From Selaginella moellendorffii (Eukaryota > Streptophyta > Lycopodiopsida > Selaginellales > Selaginellaceae), in NCBI RefSeq assembly GCF_000143415.4, contig NW_003314270.1, forward strand, positions 1,357,048 to 1,421,047: a stretch of DNA of 64,000 bases. Reading direction: 5' to 3'. Position numbers and translations under genes: made by a program. Under the pieces are notes generated by a model. The model did no database searches, had not been told where the DNA came from, and worked only from the letters and a program-made list of their open reading frames with translations. Positions 23,387-34,677 of this stretch are shown here, piece after piece (the first letter of the stretch is position 1; the number at the start of each line of letters is the position of its first letter).

Positions 23387-24675
23387 ATGTTGCGGCGACT
23401 GCTGTACCGAGGTGAGTCAAATTCGAGCAGTGTAGACACTCGGCTAACATTCTTTTCTGCCCAGCAGCAGCACCCAAGGCTCGATGTGTTCGCGGAATCG
23501 CCAACGAAGCCACAACAGCTCCTCCGCTCAATCTCGTCTACGACGCCAACACCACTTCCTTGCTTCTCTTCTGCGATGACTGCTATAAAAGGGACTTCAC
23601 TTGCCGATTGAATGACTACATCCCCCTGAAAGCGTTCTACCAATCACTGTGGCCATATGGAGTTTTGCTCCGAGCTCCTGGAGCCACCCGGCTTTTCTCT
23701 ACGACCCCGAGATGCCACCATCGCTGGAGCCGCTCAAGCCATGCCAGATCAAGAGCATCGAAGCCCTGGGCTTCATCTCCATGTTCGAGCTTGGCCTGCG
23801 ATGGAGTTGTCGTCCGGCGAAATTTAAGGTCCTAAAACTCCATCACGATGTTGATGCCGGCGCTGTGAGGACTGATGTTCAACGGCCCGTGTGGCGGAAC
23901 CGGATATCCACCGGCCACCTTCTTCTCGCGGTTCCGTCCAGGGCGCTGTTGGAGTACGATGCGCTGGAGTGGATTGTGGATTACAAGGACTACAAAGGCA
24001 TGCCAATGACGTTGTCAGTCAGGAAGCTGGTGACGGCTTGTGCTTCCAGGAGACGTGATCCTGTGAAGGAGCTGCAAGACGCAGATTGCGTGGTGGTGGA
24101 TCTCCGGGGTATAGCAAGGTTGGGCTCTTTTTTCCGGAGATGCTGTACAGCGCTTGTAAGAGATGACAAGCAAACTTGAGCCATGGAGGCTCCACCCGGA
24201 GATGAGAGTCGCAGCTGGTGAGGTCTTTGACGATGATTTATGGGACGCGCTTGGTGTTGAGGGCAAGGTCACCAAACATGCTACCATATGCGAGGTGAAG
24301 GACTTTGGGGGCACTGTGGAGATGATACTACTTCCTGCTAGTGACGAAGGTGCGCAAGTCACAAGCACCGAGGCTGAGAAGTGCTCAAGAACAGACCTGC
24401 TGAGTGAATCCATGGCCTTTGTGATTAGTTTTGATGTTACTTCAGGTTTGTGTTAGCAACAAAGGCACAGAAGTCACAGAGGCGAAGAAGTGCTCAAGAA
24501 CAGACCTGGTAAGCTCCATGCCGTTTATGATTAATTTTCATGTTGATGTTGGGCACTTCAGATTTGTGTTAGTGATAAAGAGCTCTCTAGCCAGCCTTCC
24601 TTTGAACAACTCTTTTCAGGGTTGAAGGACGTTCTTATGTTTGCCGCCACGCATGGACATATAAGGGTGTTCATT
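23387..24675 (+). pseudogene. Unrecognised gene with frame breaks and duplicated mini-exons
   Basis: Exon 1 (ATGTTGCGGCGACTGCTGTA, an MLRRLLYR start) is followed by a clean ~53-nt GT-AG intron and an exon with LVYDANTTSLLLFCDDCYKR and LKAFYQSLWPYG. The frame then shifts near 23675 into the continuation HPAFLYDPEMPPSLEPLKPC and again near 24160 into LEPWRLHPEMRV. Farther on, two similar exon-intron units each end in KCSRTDL before a GT donor, and a final exon reads FEQLFSGLKDVLMFAATHGH. An N-terminal RRLLYR suggests organelle targeting. I do not know the family. The shifts could be decay or assembly errors. Confidence 0.55.
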
Positions 24676-27600
24676 GGTAAGCAGATTTCTAGTTTTCACA
24701 TTCTTTCTTTATATTCAGCAATATTTTATAAAATATTTTTGAAGAAAACCACCTTGCACAAAATGGTAACATTGTGTCAGAGCTACAGAAAAATAGGAGG
24801 TCTCTTATCGATGATGTTTGGGCTTTTTTTTTCCTTTCGTTTTTTACTTATTATATTATATGTATAATAAGGCAATTACATGAGAAAATACTTGTTTCAG
24901 TAGATATATTATCAGTTGCCTTGGGAAACTCTTTCTCATATCTTCATGGTCGTGGTGAGTTGTATAATATATTATATTATGCTAATTTTATTGGCATTTG
25001 TTTTCAAAGGAATAAATAAACTAGAATATCAAGTCTGGTTGGACGATTACCTTGCATTTTATTGTCATTATTCAGTGTAAATAGTTTTTATTTTTATTTT
25101 CTCTTAATATATTTTATATTTAGGACAAGGGATCTCACAGAAGAAATGCCCCTTGGAGCACATGGTTATTATATTTCCATCAAAACTAAAGGATCTTGAG
25201 ATAATCTTTTTCGTTGCCACACTTGCTGTGTGCAGGGCTTTAGCATTTCAGAAGAAAGTCCATATAGAATGTAGGGATGAATTTGGGAAAACTATTGTAA
25301 AAGTATAGTATAAACTTTCACATTATACATTAATAAGCTTTAGTGGATTTTGACTTTAACTAGAATAGATACAGTTATATAATTATTAAAACAAACAAGT
25401 TCAAAAATAATTTGCTGAGTTAATAGTAGCTAAATTATTTGTTGTTAATCCAAATGATCAATTAGAAGTTTATAGTTATAGGTGCATATTGCTATGTGTT
25501 GCATGTAGCAACGCTTGGTTTGTAATTTATACACATAAGATTAATCTTATTGTATATCAACTTTTAGATGATAAAATAAAAAATAATATAGTAGAAAGGG
25601 TTTAAGAAAGCTTATAAATTATAAATATGTTTATAAATTATAAATACAAGACTAACCTAAATGAATAACAACTGTTAGATGGTAGAATATCCTAGAATAT
25701 CCAAGCATATTCTAGGTATAAGGTTTGCTTAAGCAAACCAAAAACAAAAATTATTCTTAGTGCATAATAACCATTATAATAAAATGTTAATGAATTATAA
25801 ACATGTTTATAAAATATAAATATAGATTTAAATAAAAAATAAAAATTAAATGATAGAATATCCAAAATATCCAATTACATTTTAACCATCTATTGGTTTG
25901 CTTAAGTAAACCAAATATATATGATAATATTAAAATCTAGCTTTTATATGATAGCATTCACTATGTTTTATATTTTAAATTTGTACAATATATGTTCACT
26001 TATAATGCCATACTCACATATCATGAACACGACCTGAAAACAATAAATGTAATTTGACTCCTAAAAAAAAAACACAATTAATGTCTAATTCAAGTTCTTG
26101 ACAAGAATGCAAGTGTGAAGTTTTTTATGTGCATGTAAAATTCACAACACTCTTTTGTATTTCTAGGCATCAGGAGATTGAGTGCTTTTCTAGAGTTGGT
26201 GATCAAGATGGCCAGATCTTGCATCATATCTCTAGCTCAAGGCAACCAAGCCAAGTATTGGATAGCAACAACCTCTCATCATTTTGAAATGAACTGAAGG
26301 TGGTGGTGTGGTGGTTTTAGATTGATCTCATTGCTATGGCATTAGGCATCTTTTAATATTTTGTGAATAAAACTATAATTATAAGAAAGTATTATACACA
26401 CTATATATTAAACAAGTAATTTAGACTGTCATTATGTAAACTGCATACCAAACTACTTAACAAACTATGAAATAAAACTGTTATATAAAATACATATTAG
26501 TTTCACATTTTTTAAAAATCAAAACTCATATAAGTTTTAAACATGAGTAAAAACAATAAAACTTATATAAAAACTATATCATATACCTTATGGTGGTCAT
26601 AACTCTCCACTCCACATACTTCACGACTTTGAACTCAATCAAAGCCATGACTTCTCCTCGTGTCCAATTACTTTTCCCTTAGATCTCAGCCAGACTCCTG
26701 TTTCAAAGCTCACTTAAAATCCCAAAGTGATTAGCTTGAAAATTAGAATGTTTGAAACTAGAACTGGAAATAAAAACTCTTCCTCTAGAACTAAAACTGG
26801 AACTAAAACTAAAACTAAAAGTAGTGAGTGTGGTGCCAAGGATAGAATCTCAATGAAGGCCTAAATCAATGATCCACTTGTGGAAGCAATTGCCCAGGTA
26901 GATAGAATGGAGATTTGTGCAGGCTGAAAGGATCTCAATGAGCATGATGTGATTGGGAGGGATTCCATCAGCTTGTAGGGGTCATTTTTGTAAGTGTATG
27001 AGGGTTGTGTACATTCCAACTATATTGGATGTGGGTAGGAATACTAGATGCTTTAAAGGGGAAAACTTTAAAGGGGAGAACTTACTATATGACTAGAGTG
27101 GCTTTCAGCCCAAGCCAAAGCATAGCTCTCTTCAGCATGGCTCTTAGGAGCACTTCCCTCACCATGCAAAATTGCACTACCACAGCCAAATCTAGTGCCA
27201 CAGCTGTGCTTGAATCAACTGCACCCACTCATTAGTTACTTAAGTTAAATTATGTTATATATAGTTATGTAATATTTATGTGTGAAAGTAATCCACTTAC
27301 CATACTTTAAGATAAAAATTATATATAATGTTAAAGGTAGAAAAGTAAGTCAAATAATTCATATTTATTTTATATTATAATGTCCCATAAAGTATAAGTG
27401 TTTGCCAGAAATTGCCAACATAAGTGTTTTTAATACTAACTTGATTTTACAGAATTCATAAATAAAAATTAATATTTTAGCAAATTTATATTCACTTTTT
27501 TCAAAGGTATGTAAATTTAAAACCTTACACACTCAATAAATTTTTTAAAATGTTTAAAAAATAAATTTCAAATCTAATTTCATTTTTTATTAAAATGTTT

Positions 27601-27705
27601 TACATAGTTTCTAAATCAATATTTTTTATACTTTAAATTTAATTCCATAGAGCACAAGAAAATTTTAAAATTTTATTTATATCAATATGAAACTCAGACA
27701 AGGTC
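24676..27705. other. AT-rich intergenic DNA
   Basis: No supportable gene. It includes a diverged ~130-nt direct repeat (about 25610-25745 and 25790-25915). Each unit ends near GGTTTGCTTAAGCAAACC, which is a perfect 18-nt palindrome in the first unit (about 25720). An AACTAA-rich simple repeat lies at about 26755-26825. Confidence 0.65.
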
Positions 27706-27709
27706 AATA

Positions 27710-28158
27710 GCTTTCCCCCACCCCCCCTAGGGGATGATTGCTTTAGGCTTTCACTTAACAACCTGTATTAGTATTCGAACTCAAACTCGGACTCGAACTT
27801 AGTCTCGGACTCGGTCTCAGACTTGGTCTCAATTTCGGTCTCAGTCTTGGTCTCGGTTCCATCTCGGACTCCATTTTGGACTCCATCTTGGGTCCATATT
27901 AAACTCCATCTCAGGTCCATCTTGACACTTCCATATGTCATATGTTGATCCTCATGGGTCCCTTTTCTAGAGACTCACTTACTGCTTGCTTCATGCTCAT
28001 TTCTTGAGCACTTTGTTGGAAGTTTCACTCCCACTCTCGATTGTCTAAGTTGGAGATTTTAGTCCAAATGTGTTACTTTTGTTTGGTTTCTGCTTTGGTC
28101 ACTACCACATGGCACCCTTTTAGCTCCACTTTTGGGGATATGGGATTTGTGTCTCACA
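27710..28158 (-). repeat. Decayed LTR fragment of the long-LTR family
   Basis: It matches the last ~450 bp (plus-strand right part) of the LTRs at 28824 and 34678. Shared features are the CCCCCC/AGGG block, CTTTAGGCTTTCAC, a short version of the TCGGACTCCATCT minisatellite, TTGAGCACTTTGTTGG, and the terminal GTGTCTCACA. It is much more diverged than the two complete insertions, so it records an older wave. Confidence 0.85.
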
Positions 28159-28279
28159 CTACCTTCTCTTGATGAGGTTAATGAGACTCAAAAGATTGAG
28201 CTATGGATTTGAAGGCTTTAAGATGGGTTTAAAAATTTTACATCACTTGTTGATGACTTACCATTTCAGCATTTACATT

Positions 28280-28823
28280 CTCAATATCACCTTGAAGACA
28301 ACCTTTTTTATTTTGTGGGGACAAATCCTAATGATCATTTACAATTGGTGGTGCCTTCAATATTTATTCCACAGTTTCTTTATGCTTACCATGATTCTTC
28401 TGTTCTAGGCAAGCATATAGGACATCGTTGTGTGATCGAGAAGTTGCACAAGTCTTTCTATTAGCCAGAGATACAACGTGATGTTATTCGGTATGTGCAT
28501 AATTACGTTTGGTGCCAAACTCATAATACTCCCCCTTGTGCTGCAAAAGGACAATTGGAATCAATTGCAATTTCCTATCCGTTTGAGTTTGTGGTATTTA
28601 ATCTTATGGGACCTTTTCCACAATTGACTATTGACAATGAGTATATTATTATTGCTTTTGACAATTTGACTCGTTGGGTGGAAGTTGGTGCTTTTACTAG
28701 TGCCTCTGCAACTATTGTTAGATACTTCCTCCTCAATTGAGTGGTGTTTCAACATTCTTGTCTAAAGAGGATTCTTTTGGATAATAATCCCGCATTTATG
28801 GCTGAGGCATTTCATGTGTTAGT
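28280..28823 (+). pseudogene. Ty3/Gypsy integrase, 5' part, interrupted by an insertion
   Basis: The frame reads LVVPSIFIPQFLYAYHDSSV, then an HHCC zinc-binding part with CQTHNTPPC, then the core start GPFPQLTIDNEYIIIAFDN and LTRWVEVGAF. These are classic Gypsy integrase features. An in-frame stop (FY*PEIQ) near 28460 and another after RYFLLN show decay. The frame is cut at 28823 by the first long-LTR insertion and resumes at 36504. Confidence 0.88.
28819..28823. other. Target-site duplication of element 1 (left)
   Basis: TTAGT precedes the LTR edge; the identical TTAGT follows the other LTR at 36499-36503. A perfect 5-bp duplication is the hallmark of LTR-element integration. Confidence 0.92.
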
Positions 28824-30618
28824 TGTAAGCGACTAAATTTTCCATTCTACTTTAGTCACTTAACCACACCTCTGACCACTTGGAGGAGTCTCATTCACAA
28901 CCTCCATAAGTCCAATCCAGGACTTGGGACTTGCTAGCCCCGAGAATGGCATCCATGCCACTCAACCTTTGCACTTGGTCCAAGTGCTCCACGTGTCCGA
29001 TCCCATGACCGACACTCAAAGGTACCACCGACATGCCAGCCCGTTATGCTAAGGCCATGCCCAATCACCTTTGCCACACTGGTAGTCCATTACCACTTGC
29101 ATCACAGTCTTGGCTCTCCAAGACTGGGCCATCTGTCCACGAGGGGTCATCCTAGATCCACTCCTTAGCATCCTTAGGATGCCCACAGACCTGGGGAATC
29201 GCCTTCCCCAAAGTCCCTTTGTCAGTTCCTACCAAGTCCCTTTCTGCCCCTGGCCGTGTTTGCCAGCACTGCCACTGGATCGAGGCCCACAGGCCCGACC
29301 ACTAAGTCCCACGGTCCTCTGGGACTTCCTCACCACACGACTGTGTCCTTGGTCACACCCCAGGGGACTGCTCCTCTTCCTTTCCACAGTTTGGGCCTTT
29401 GGGACGACATTTCGGAACACCGTGGCCTTACGCGAGCCACCTGGGTACTCTCCCCACCTATCGCCTTTAGGTGCTCTAGCCATGGGCTTAGAGCGAGGTT
29501 CCATTGAGCCACGCCTGGTATCCAAGTAGGTAGTGCCACCCACACTTGGACTGGGAGCATTGGCCAGTCGATCTCCCGGGGGAACTAGAGCCGGCTCTTG
29601 AACACTTCACCAAGCTACCCCGCTTGTCGGTCTGTGTTCACTCTAGTCTTGGACTTCCCAGTGGGCAGCTCATCACCCAACACTGGGTCCGGCCTTCCTG
29701 GGCCAAACTGGCCTTTCCTGGCCAAACTGGCCTTTCCTGGCCAAACTGGCTCCACTGCAGTCCTCCCCCTACTATACTTCCAAACCCCCCAGGGTCTGGG
29801 AGATGAACGCTTTGGGCTTTCACCCTCTCAGGCTCCGGACTCGGACTCGGACTCGGACTCGGACTTGAACTCGGACTCGGACTCGGATTCGGACTCGGAT
29901 TCGGACTCGGACTTGGGCTCGGGCTCGGTCTCGGCCTCGGTCTCGGTCTCGGTCCCGATCTCGGTCTCGGTCTCGGTCCCGGTCTCGGTCCCGGTCTCGG
30001 TCTCGACTTCGGACTCCATCTCGGACTCCATCTCGGACTCCATCTCGGACTCCATCTCGGGTCCATCTCGGACTCCATCTTGGACTCCATCTCAGGTCCA
30101 TCTCGGACTCCATCTCGGACTCCATTTCGGGTCCATCTCAGGTCCACCTCGGACTCCATCTCGGACTCCATCTCGGACTCCATCTCGGGTCCATCTCAGA
30201 CTCCACTTCGGACTCCAACTCGGGTCCATCTCGGGTCCACCTCGGACTCCATCTCGGACTCCATCTCGGGTCCATCTCGGACTCCACTTCGGACTCCAAC
30301 TCGGGTCCATCTCGGGTCCACCTTGGACTCCACTTCGGACTCCATCTCGGACTCCATTTCGGACTCCAACTAGAGTACATCTCGGACACTCCCACGTGTC
30401 ATGTGTTGGTCCTTTTGGGTCCCTTTTTGGAGCCTCACCTTTTGCTCGCTTCGTGCTCGTTCCTCGAGCACTTCGTTGGGAGTTCCACTCCCGCTCTTGA
30501 CTTTTCAAGTCGGAGCTTTTGGTCCAAATGTGTTACGCTCGTTTGGCTCTCGCTTCAGCCACTACCATGTGGCGCCCTTCCGGCTCCACTTTGGGGCCTA
30601 GGGATTTTGTGTCTCACA
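28824..30618 (-). repeat. Element 1, 3' LTR (left)
   Basis: 1795 bp, TG to CA at both ends. It contains three copies of a CCTGGCCAAACTGGCCTTT unit near 29697-29755 and a minisatellite at 29830-30380 built from CGGACT, CGGTCT and CGGACTCCATCT units. Very similar to 34678-36498. Confidence 0.93.
29830..30380. repeat. LTR-internal minisatellite
   Basis: Blocks of 6-nt units (CGGACT, then CGGTCT) grade into 12-nt CGGACTCCATCT and 11-nt CGGGTCCATCT units. The array is stop-poor in several frames, which creates long artefactual open frames of SD, RD, GL or ME repeats. Unit number differs between LTRs; equivalent arrays lie at about 35680-36250, 40350-40835 and 46090-46730. Confidence 0.92.
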
Positions 30619-31919
30619 ACTCCACCACCCATAGACGAAGTTTGATGTCCTCATCGAACAGTAAACCCTTTCATAAAGTAACACCCACACGTGTTACCAT
30701 TTCCATCCTTGGCACCTAGCCAATCTTTGTCTATGGTTTGACATCAAAGGCTCACCATGCCTTGTCCATCCTTTAAGGAGCGTAGTCTCTCCAACTTAGA
30801 GACTTATTGGACCACATGTAATGGTTCTCTCTTTTTATTGGTTTAGTTCTCGCTAAACCTTTTAGAGACCCTTCTCTAAGTCAATCCCACTACTCCTTTT
30901 CGAGTAGTCTCAATTTCCATCGATATAACCTTTGCACTTTGGAACTTTGAATTTTGACTTCTTGGAGTCAATTTCCTAGGTGTCTCCAACACCTTGCATT
31001 GCACAGATTGTGCGACTCCACTTCCCTATCCTAGGAAGTTCATTACTTGAGGGCACCATCATCCTCTCTTCTATTTCGTGCCATCTTGGGCACTAAGTTC
31101 CATTTATCACACTTTGTGCTAGGGTTGTCCATCGCCCTATCATTTGGCTACCTTACCGTTCCCTCCCTTGGAGCTTCCACTTTCGCCAAATCGGAGCAAT
31201 TCGGAATCCCTCCTTGGAAACACATTTCCTTTCCCGCAACTTTTTAGCGTCCAACACATTAGTATTCCTCGCCTAACTTCGTCACTTGGATTCCTTCCAA
31301 GGGATTCCACGGCCCTATCTTGGCCACTCATCTTTTGCTCCTATCCGTTGATTGTTGCACCAAGCAACATCGAATCTGTACCTCCCTCCTTGAGGTATTG
31401 TTTCGGTTCCATAGCAAAGACTCTTCTTTGCCAAGTCCGGAGGATGTTCACCCCTAGTACGTCTCTTTAGCATCTTCTGCTATGGGCTCTATCCACGGCC
31501 CAACTTCGTGACCCTCCCATGGGTCTTTTATAGAGACTACTTTCCTCGGACTCACTATGCCATCGCACGGACATAGTTTATTTCCCTTAGGTGCTCTTCC
31601 CACTTGGTTATCATGACCAAGCCACACCACCTTAAACAGTTCAATTTCAACATTTTGAACCAGGAACTTCATTCCTTAGCCAACCAAGGACCTTGTCCTT
31701 TTCTGGCCATAAGATCACCTAGTGATCTCACCTTGGCACCTTAACAGAGTTGCCAAGAGGTACTTGGTTTTCTAGACCTCCAAGTTGTTGACTATAACCC
31801 CGGGGGCATCCCCCACACTTGGCGGTGCACCCAAGCTAGCCCTTACGGCCAAGGGTTAATAGCAACTGAGATTAGGTGTCCCCATCTCACTCACCACGAC
31901 CTTGGTGCCACTTGCACCA

Positions 31920-32262
31920 AAGTGTTCAAGTTAGATATGCTGAGCTTTCACACTAAGCAATCTAACCGTGCATCACGACTCCGAGGCATCCCTCGCTTGG
32001 CGGTGTGCCCAAACCAGTCTCCCCACTGAGAGTCCATGACCACCGAAATATGAGTGTCCTCATATTCCAAACCATCACCATGCCCTAGTGATTTGGGACT
32101 CAAACCCAAGCACTAGAGGGTCGGGACTCGAACCCAACCTCCGTATATGCATCTACGGACGGCATCACACTAGATGCCTGGCGTGACTCCCCACGCCGGT
32201 GCACCAACCTATTTTTAAAGCGCGCTACAGATCACAGTTTAGGAACCTAGTTCCTCCACACT
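31920..32262. other. Conserved hairpin island, copy in element 1
   Basis: It aligns to 42364-42706 at a constant offset of 10444 with no indel and only a handful of substitutions by eye, while the flanks differ more and carry indels. Perfect stems include CGAGG/CCTCG (31982-31995), AATATGAG/CTCATATT (32047-32066), CTAGTG/CACTAG enclosing TTGGG/CCCAA (32085-32116), TCCGTA/TACGGA (32140-32159), GGCATC/GATGCC (32161-32178) and GGCGTG/CACGCC (32180-32197). Confidence 0.8.
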
Positions 32263-34662
32263 GCCAAGTCCTCTCACTTGACATGTCTGTGATCATGCAT
32301 GGACTCCTCCATGCTCGGCCCCATGGCCCACCCCTTTTGAAGTTATCACCTTCAACTAGGGTCTTTGTTCCCCCGACGTGCCAATCTCACTTGGCAAGTC
32401 CTCCGACCATTGTAACATGGTTCCTGCATAAGCGTGAAAGTCCTTGACCATCGACTTTCGTTCAAAGCCCTCTCTTTGAACACTCAGGAATTACTTCCCT
32501 AACCTTGATAACCTTGCCTCATGGCAAGCTTCAAGACCACGCTTCTGCTGCGCCACTCTGATTTCGCACGTTCCATGAACCATTTACACTTGGCCTTTCT
32601 AGGTACTACGCTACCTAGAATCGTCTTTGGGAACCTTGAAGGAACTCTGTCCTTCAGCTTGCTAAGGCCTCCCCTTTCGCAAGCTTTATAGTTGCCATAT
32701 AGTCTAACATGGACAATTCCATATTTTAGACTCTCCATGGCATCACGGTTGCTAGCAACAACATCCTCGAGCACCCTCTTGCTTCTCCACTCCCAACTTT
32801 CATAACCACTGTTGGATATGTCCTTTGATTTCTATGGTTCAGTTCCATCCCAATACTACTTGCCTTTGGCTTCACATCTTTCTTTCGGTCATTCTCCTCC
32901 AGACCAGGAGGATAGCTTTGCACTTTCTATCATGCCTTAGCAAGTATTCTTAGGGATGAACCTACCCAATAGCCCAGGGAGTGGTTCCTCAATCCGGGTA
33001 TGCTCAGCTTATAATCCCACACACTGGGATTACATTGTTGCTTATGGGCCTTTACATGCCCATCACTAGCCTTGCCAAAATTCCATTTTTGGCTTTGTCC
33101 AACTTGGGTAGACAGTCCTCTCCTGTCTCCGCAACCTTGGACATTTGGATAGCACCTTCTATCCATCATTCGCTAGGGACTTAGTCCCTTGGGCTTTATC
33201 CATTACCCTCGCGACATCAAACACCACCTTCTGGTGTTCTAGAGTGTTCGGGTGTCCCAATGATGGCTTTCTTGACAATGAGTATTTCCTTTTTTGACAT
33301 TGACTTACTATATCGCAACATAAGCAACTTATCCCCCGTAAGGGTATATCCGACTTCCCTATACTAGAAGTCTTGGGTAGCTACCTTCTACCCGTTTAAC
33401 TAGTTATTTTGCACCTCTTGCTTAGTTGCCTCATGGTTGTCAAGTCCTACAACTCATTGCTTGGTGCTTGCACACCTCCATCATTATCTGGGTCACCGCA
33501 CTCCAACTGCATGCTCTGCCGCTTAGGCTATGGCATTCCCATTTCCATTGGGATTCCTTTGGCAAGGGGTTCTCATGAACCCACCAACATAGCCTCAAGG
33601 TATCACACCTTGGCACATTTGGTGTCTCCACACCATCGGCTCCACGAGCCTACCTCTATGACATTTCCCTTTCGTGTCTAAGTCTTTGCCAAGACCAACA
33701 CCGCTCTTTCTCATGCCAACCATCCGTTAGCACTGCCCCATAGAGGTCATACACAACTTTATGTCAAAGTTGTTTTCTTCTGGGAACACCTTTCCCATAA
33801 CTTTAGCATGGCACATTTTGCCATCGATGAGATACCCTCTGTTCTCATCCTTGGATCCTATGATCCCCCCCATCCTTTGTGGGGTACAACACACCTCAGT
33901 CCAAATGCTTCCATCAGTCCTTTTAGGACCATCGCTTGACTCTACTTGAGTCATCCAGCAGTTTTGGACTTGGTTAATCCACAGACCCGTAAGGTCCTAC
34001 TTGTGAGGCACTAGCTCACTGGAATACCCTTCTTGCATTCCGGTCCTACTCAAAAGGACTATTTTCACAAGTGTTACTCTGACACTTGATTTTGTTATCT
34101 GGGGGCAACCTTTGCCCCTTAGGACTACTTGTCCATGTGATGAGAATACCAACTCATCCACTTAATACACCCCCAACTCCTTGGGTTGTTCCAGCATTTA
34201 TTAGAGGTAGCCCCGGCTACCATTTCAAGGACTTGAGTCCTCTTCCGTATTTGACCTTCCACGGTCATTACCTTTGGTCTCACATTCATGAGCACCAACC
34301 TCAACTATATGAGGATAATCTTGTGACTCCTTTATTGTTTTGGAGTCTCTATCTTTCCCGTGATCCCAACTTTAGTTGTTTACCACAACAACCTAAGCCA
34401 ATTTGCTGAGACAAATGCTCATCCGGATCACATCCTCAACTCAATGAGGAAAACCTTGCACTGTTCCCAAGATCCCAAAGTCGTTCCATTATTGGCCCTT
34501 TTCTATCCACCACCTCGTCTACAAGTTCACATATGAACTGTAATGGAGAGCCATGTCTTCCCGACTTGCTACTCCTTAAGGATAGGCCCACTCCTCGGAC
34601 CTTCCGATGCCAACACTAGTGGTGATATACTTGAGCACCAATAAAAGTTGGACTAAGGAACA

Positions 34663-34674
34663 GCTCCGATACCA
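34663..34674 (-). other. Primer-binding site of element 1
   Basis: On the minus strand TGGTATCGGAGC lies 3 nt inside the 5' LTR. It differs at one position from the usual complement of plant initiator tRNA-Met. It fixes the orientation of the element as minus. Confidence 0.88.
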
Positions 34675-34677
34675 AAT

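Larger units (their letters stand above)
30619..34677 (-). other. Element 1 interior: non-coding, hairpin-tiled
   Basis: Open frames are all short and lack retroelement motifs. Short perfect inverted repeats occur at high density. Three consecutive 7-bp stems lie at 30840-30859, 30862-30879 and 30889-30908; GGGGG, loop cat, CCCCC is at 31802-31814. A hairpin cluster at 31920-32262 is shared without indels with element 2. The primer-binding site ends the interior at 34663-34674. Confidence 0.75.

Noticed and set aside
25130-25310. Possible coding scrap in AT-rich DNA
   Set aside because: Too short and without recognisable motifs to name.
27710-28158. Independent simple repeat rich in CTCGGACT
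   Set aside because: Its end, order of blocks and terminal GTGTCTCACA show it is a decayed LTR of the same family.
28169-28408. Open frame before the integrase
   Set aside because: Wrong frame; the coding-like reading is the overlapping integrase zinc-binding region.
29598-30508. Long open frames of SD, RD, GL, ME and P-R dipeptide repeats on both strands in the LTRs
   Set aside because: They are by-products of a stop-poor 6/12-nt minisatellite. Frames stay open on both strands and vary in length with unit number.
32095-32140. tRNA B-box-like GGTTCGAGTCC motifs on the minus strand in both retroelement interiors
   Set aside because: No cloverleaf or matching A-box fits; the motifs fall inside the hairpin cluster and are explained by those stems.
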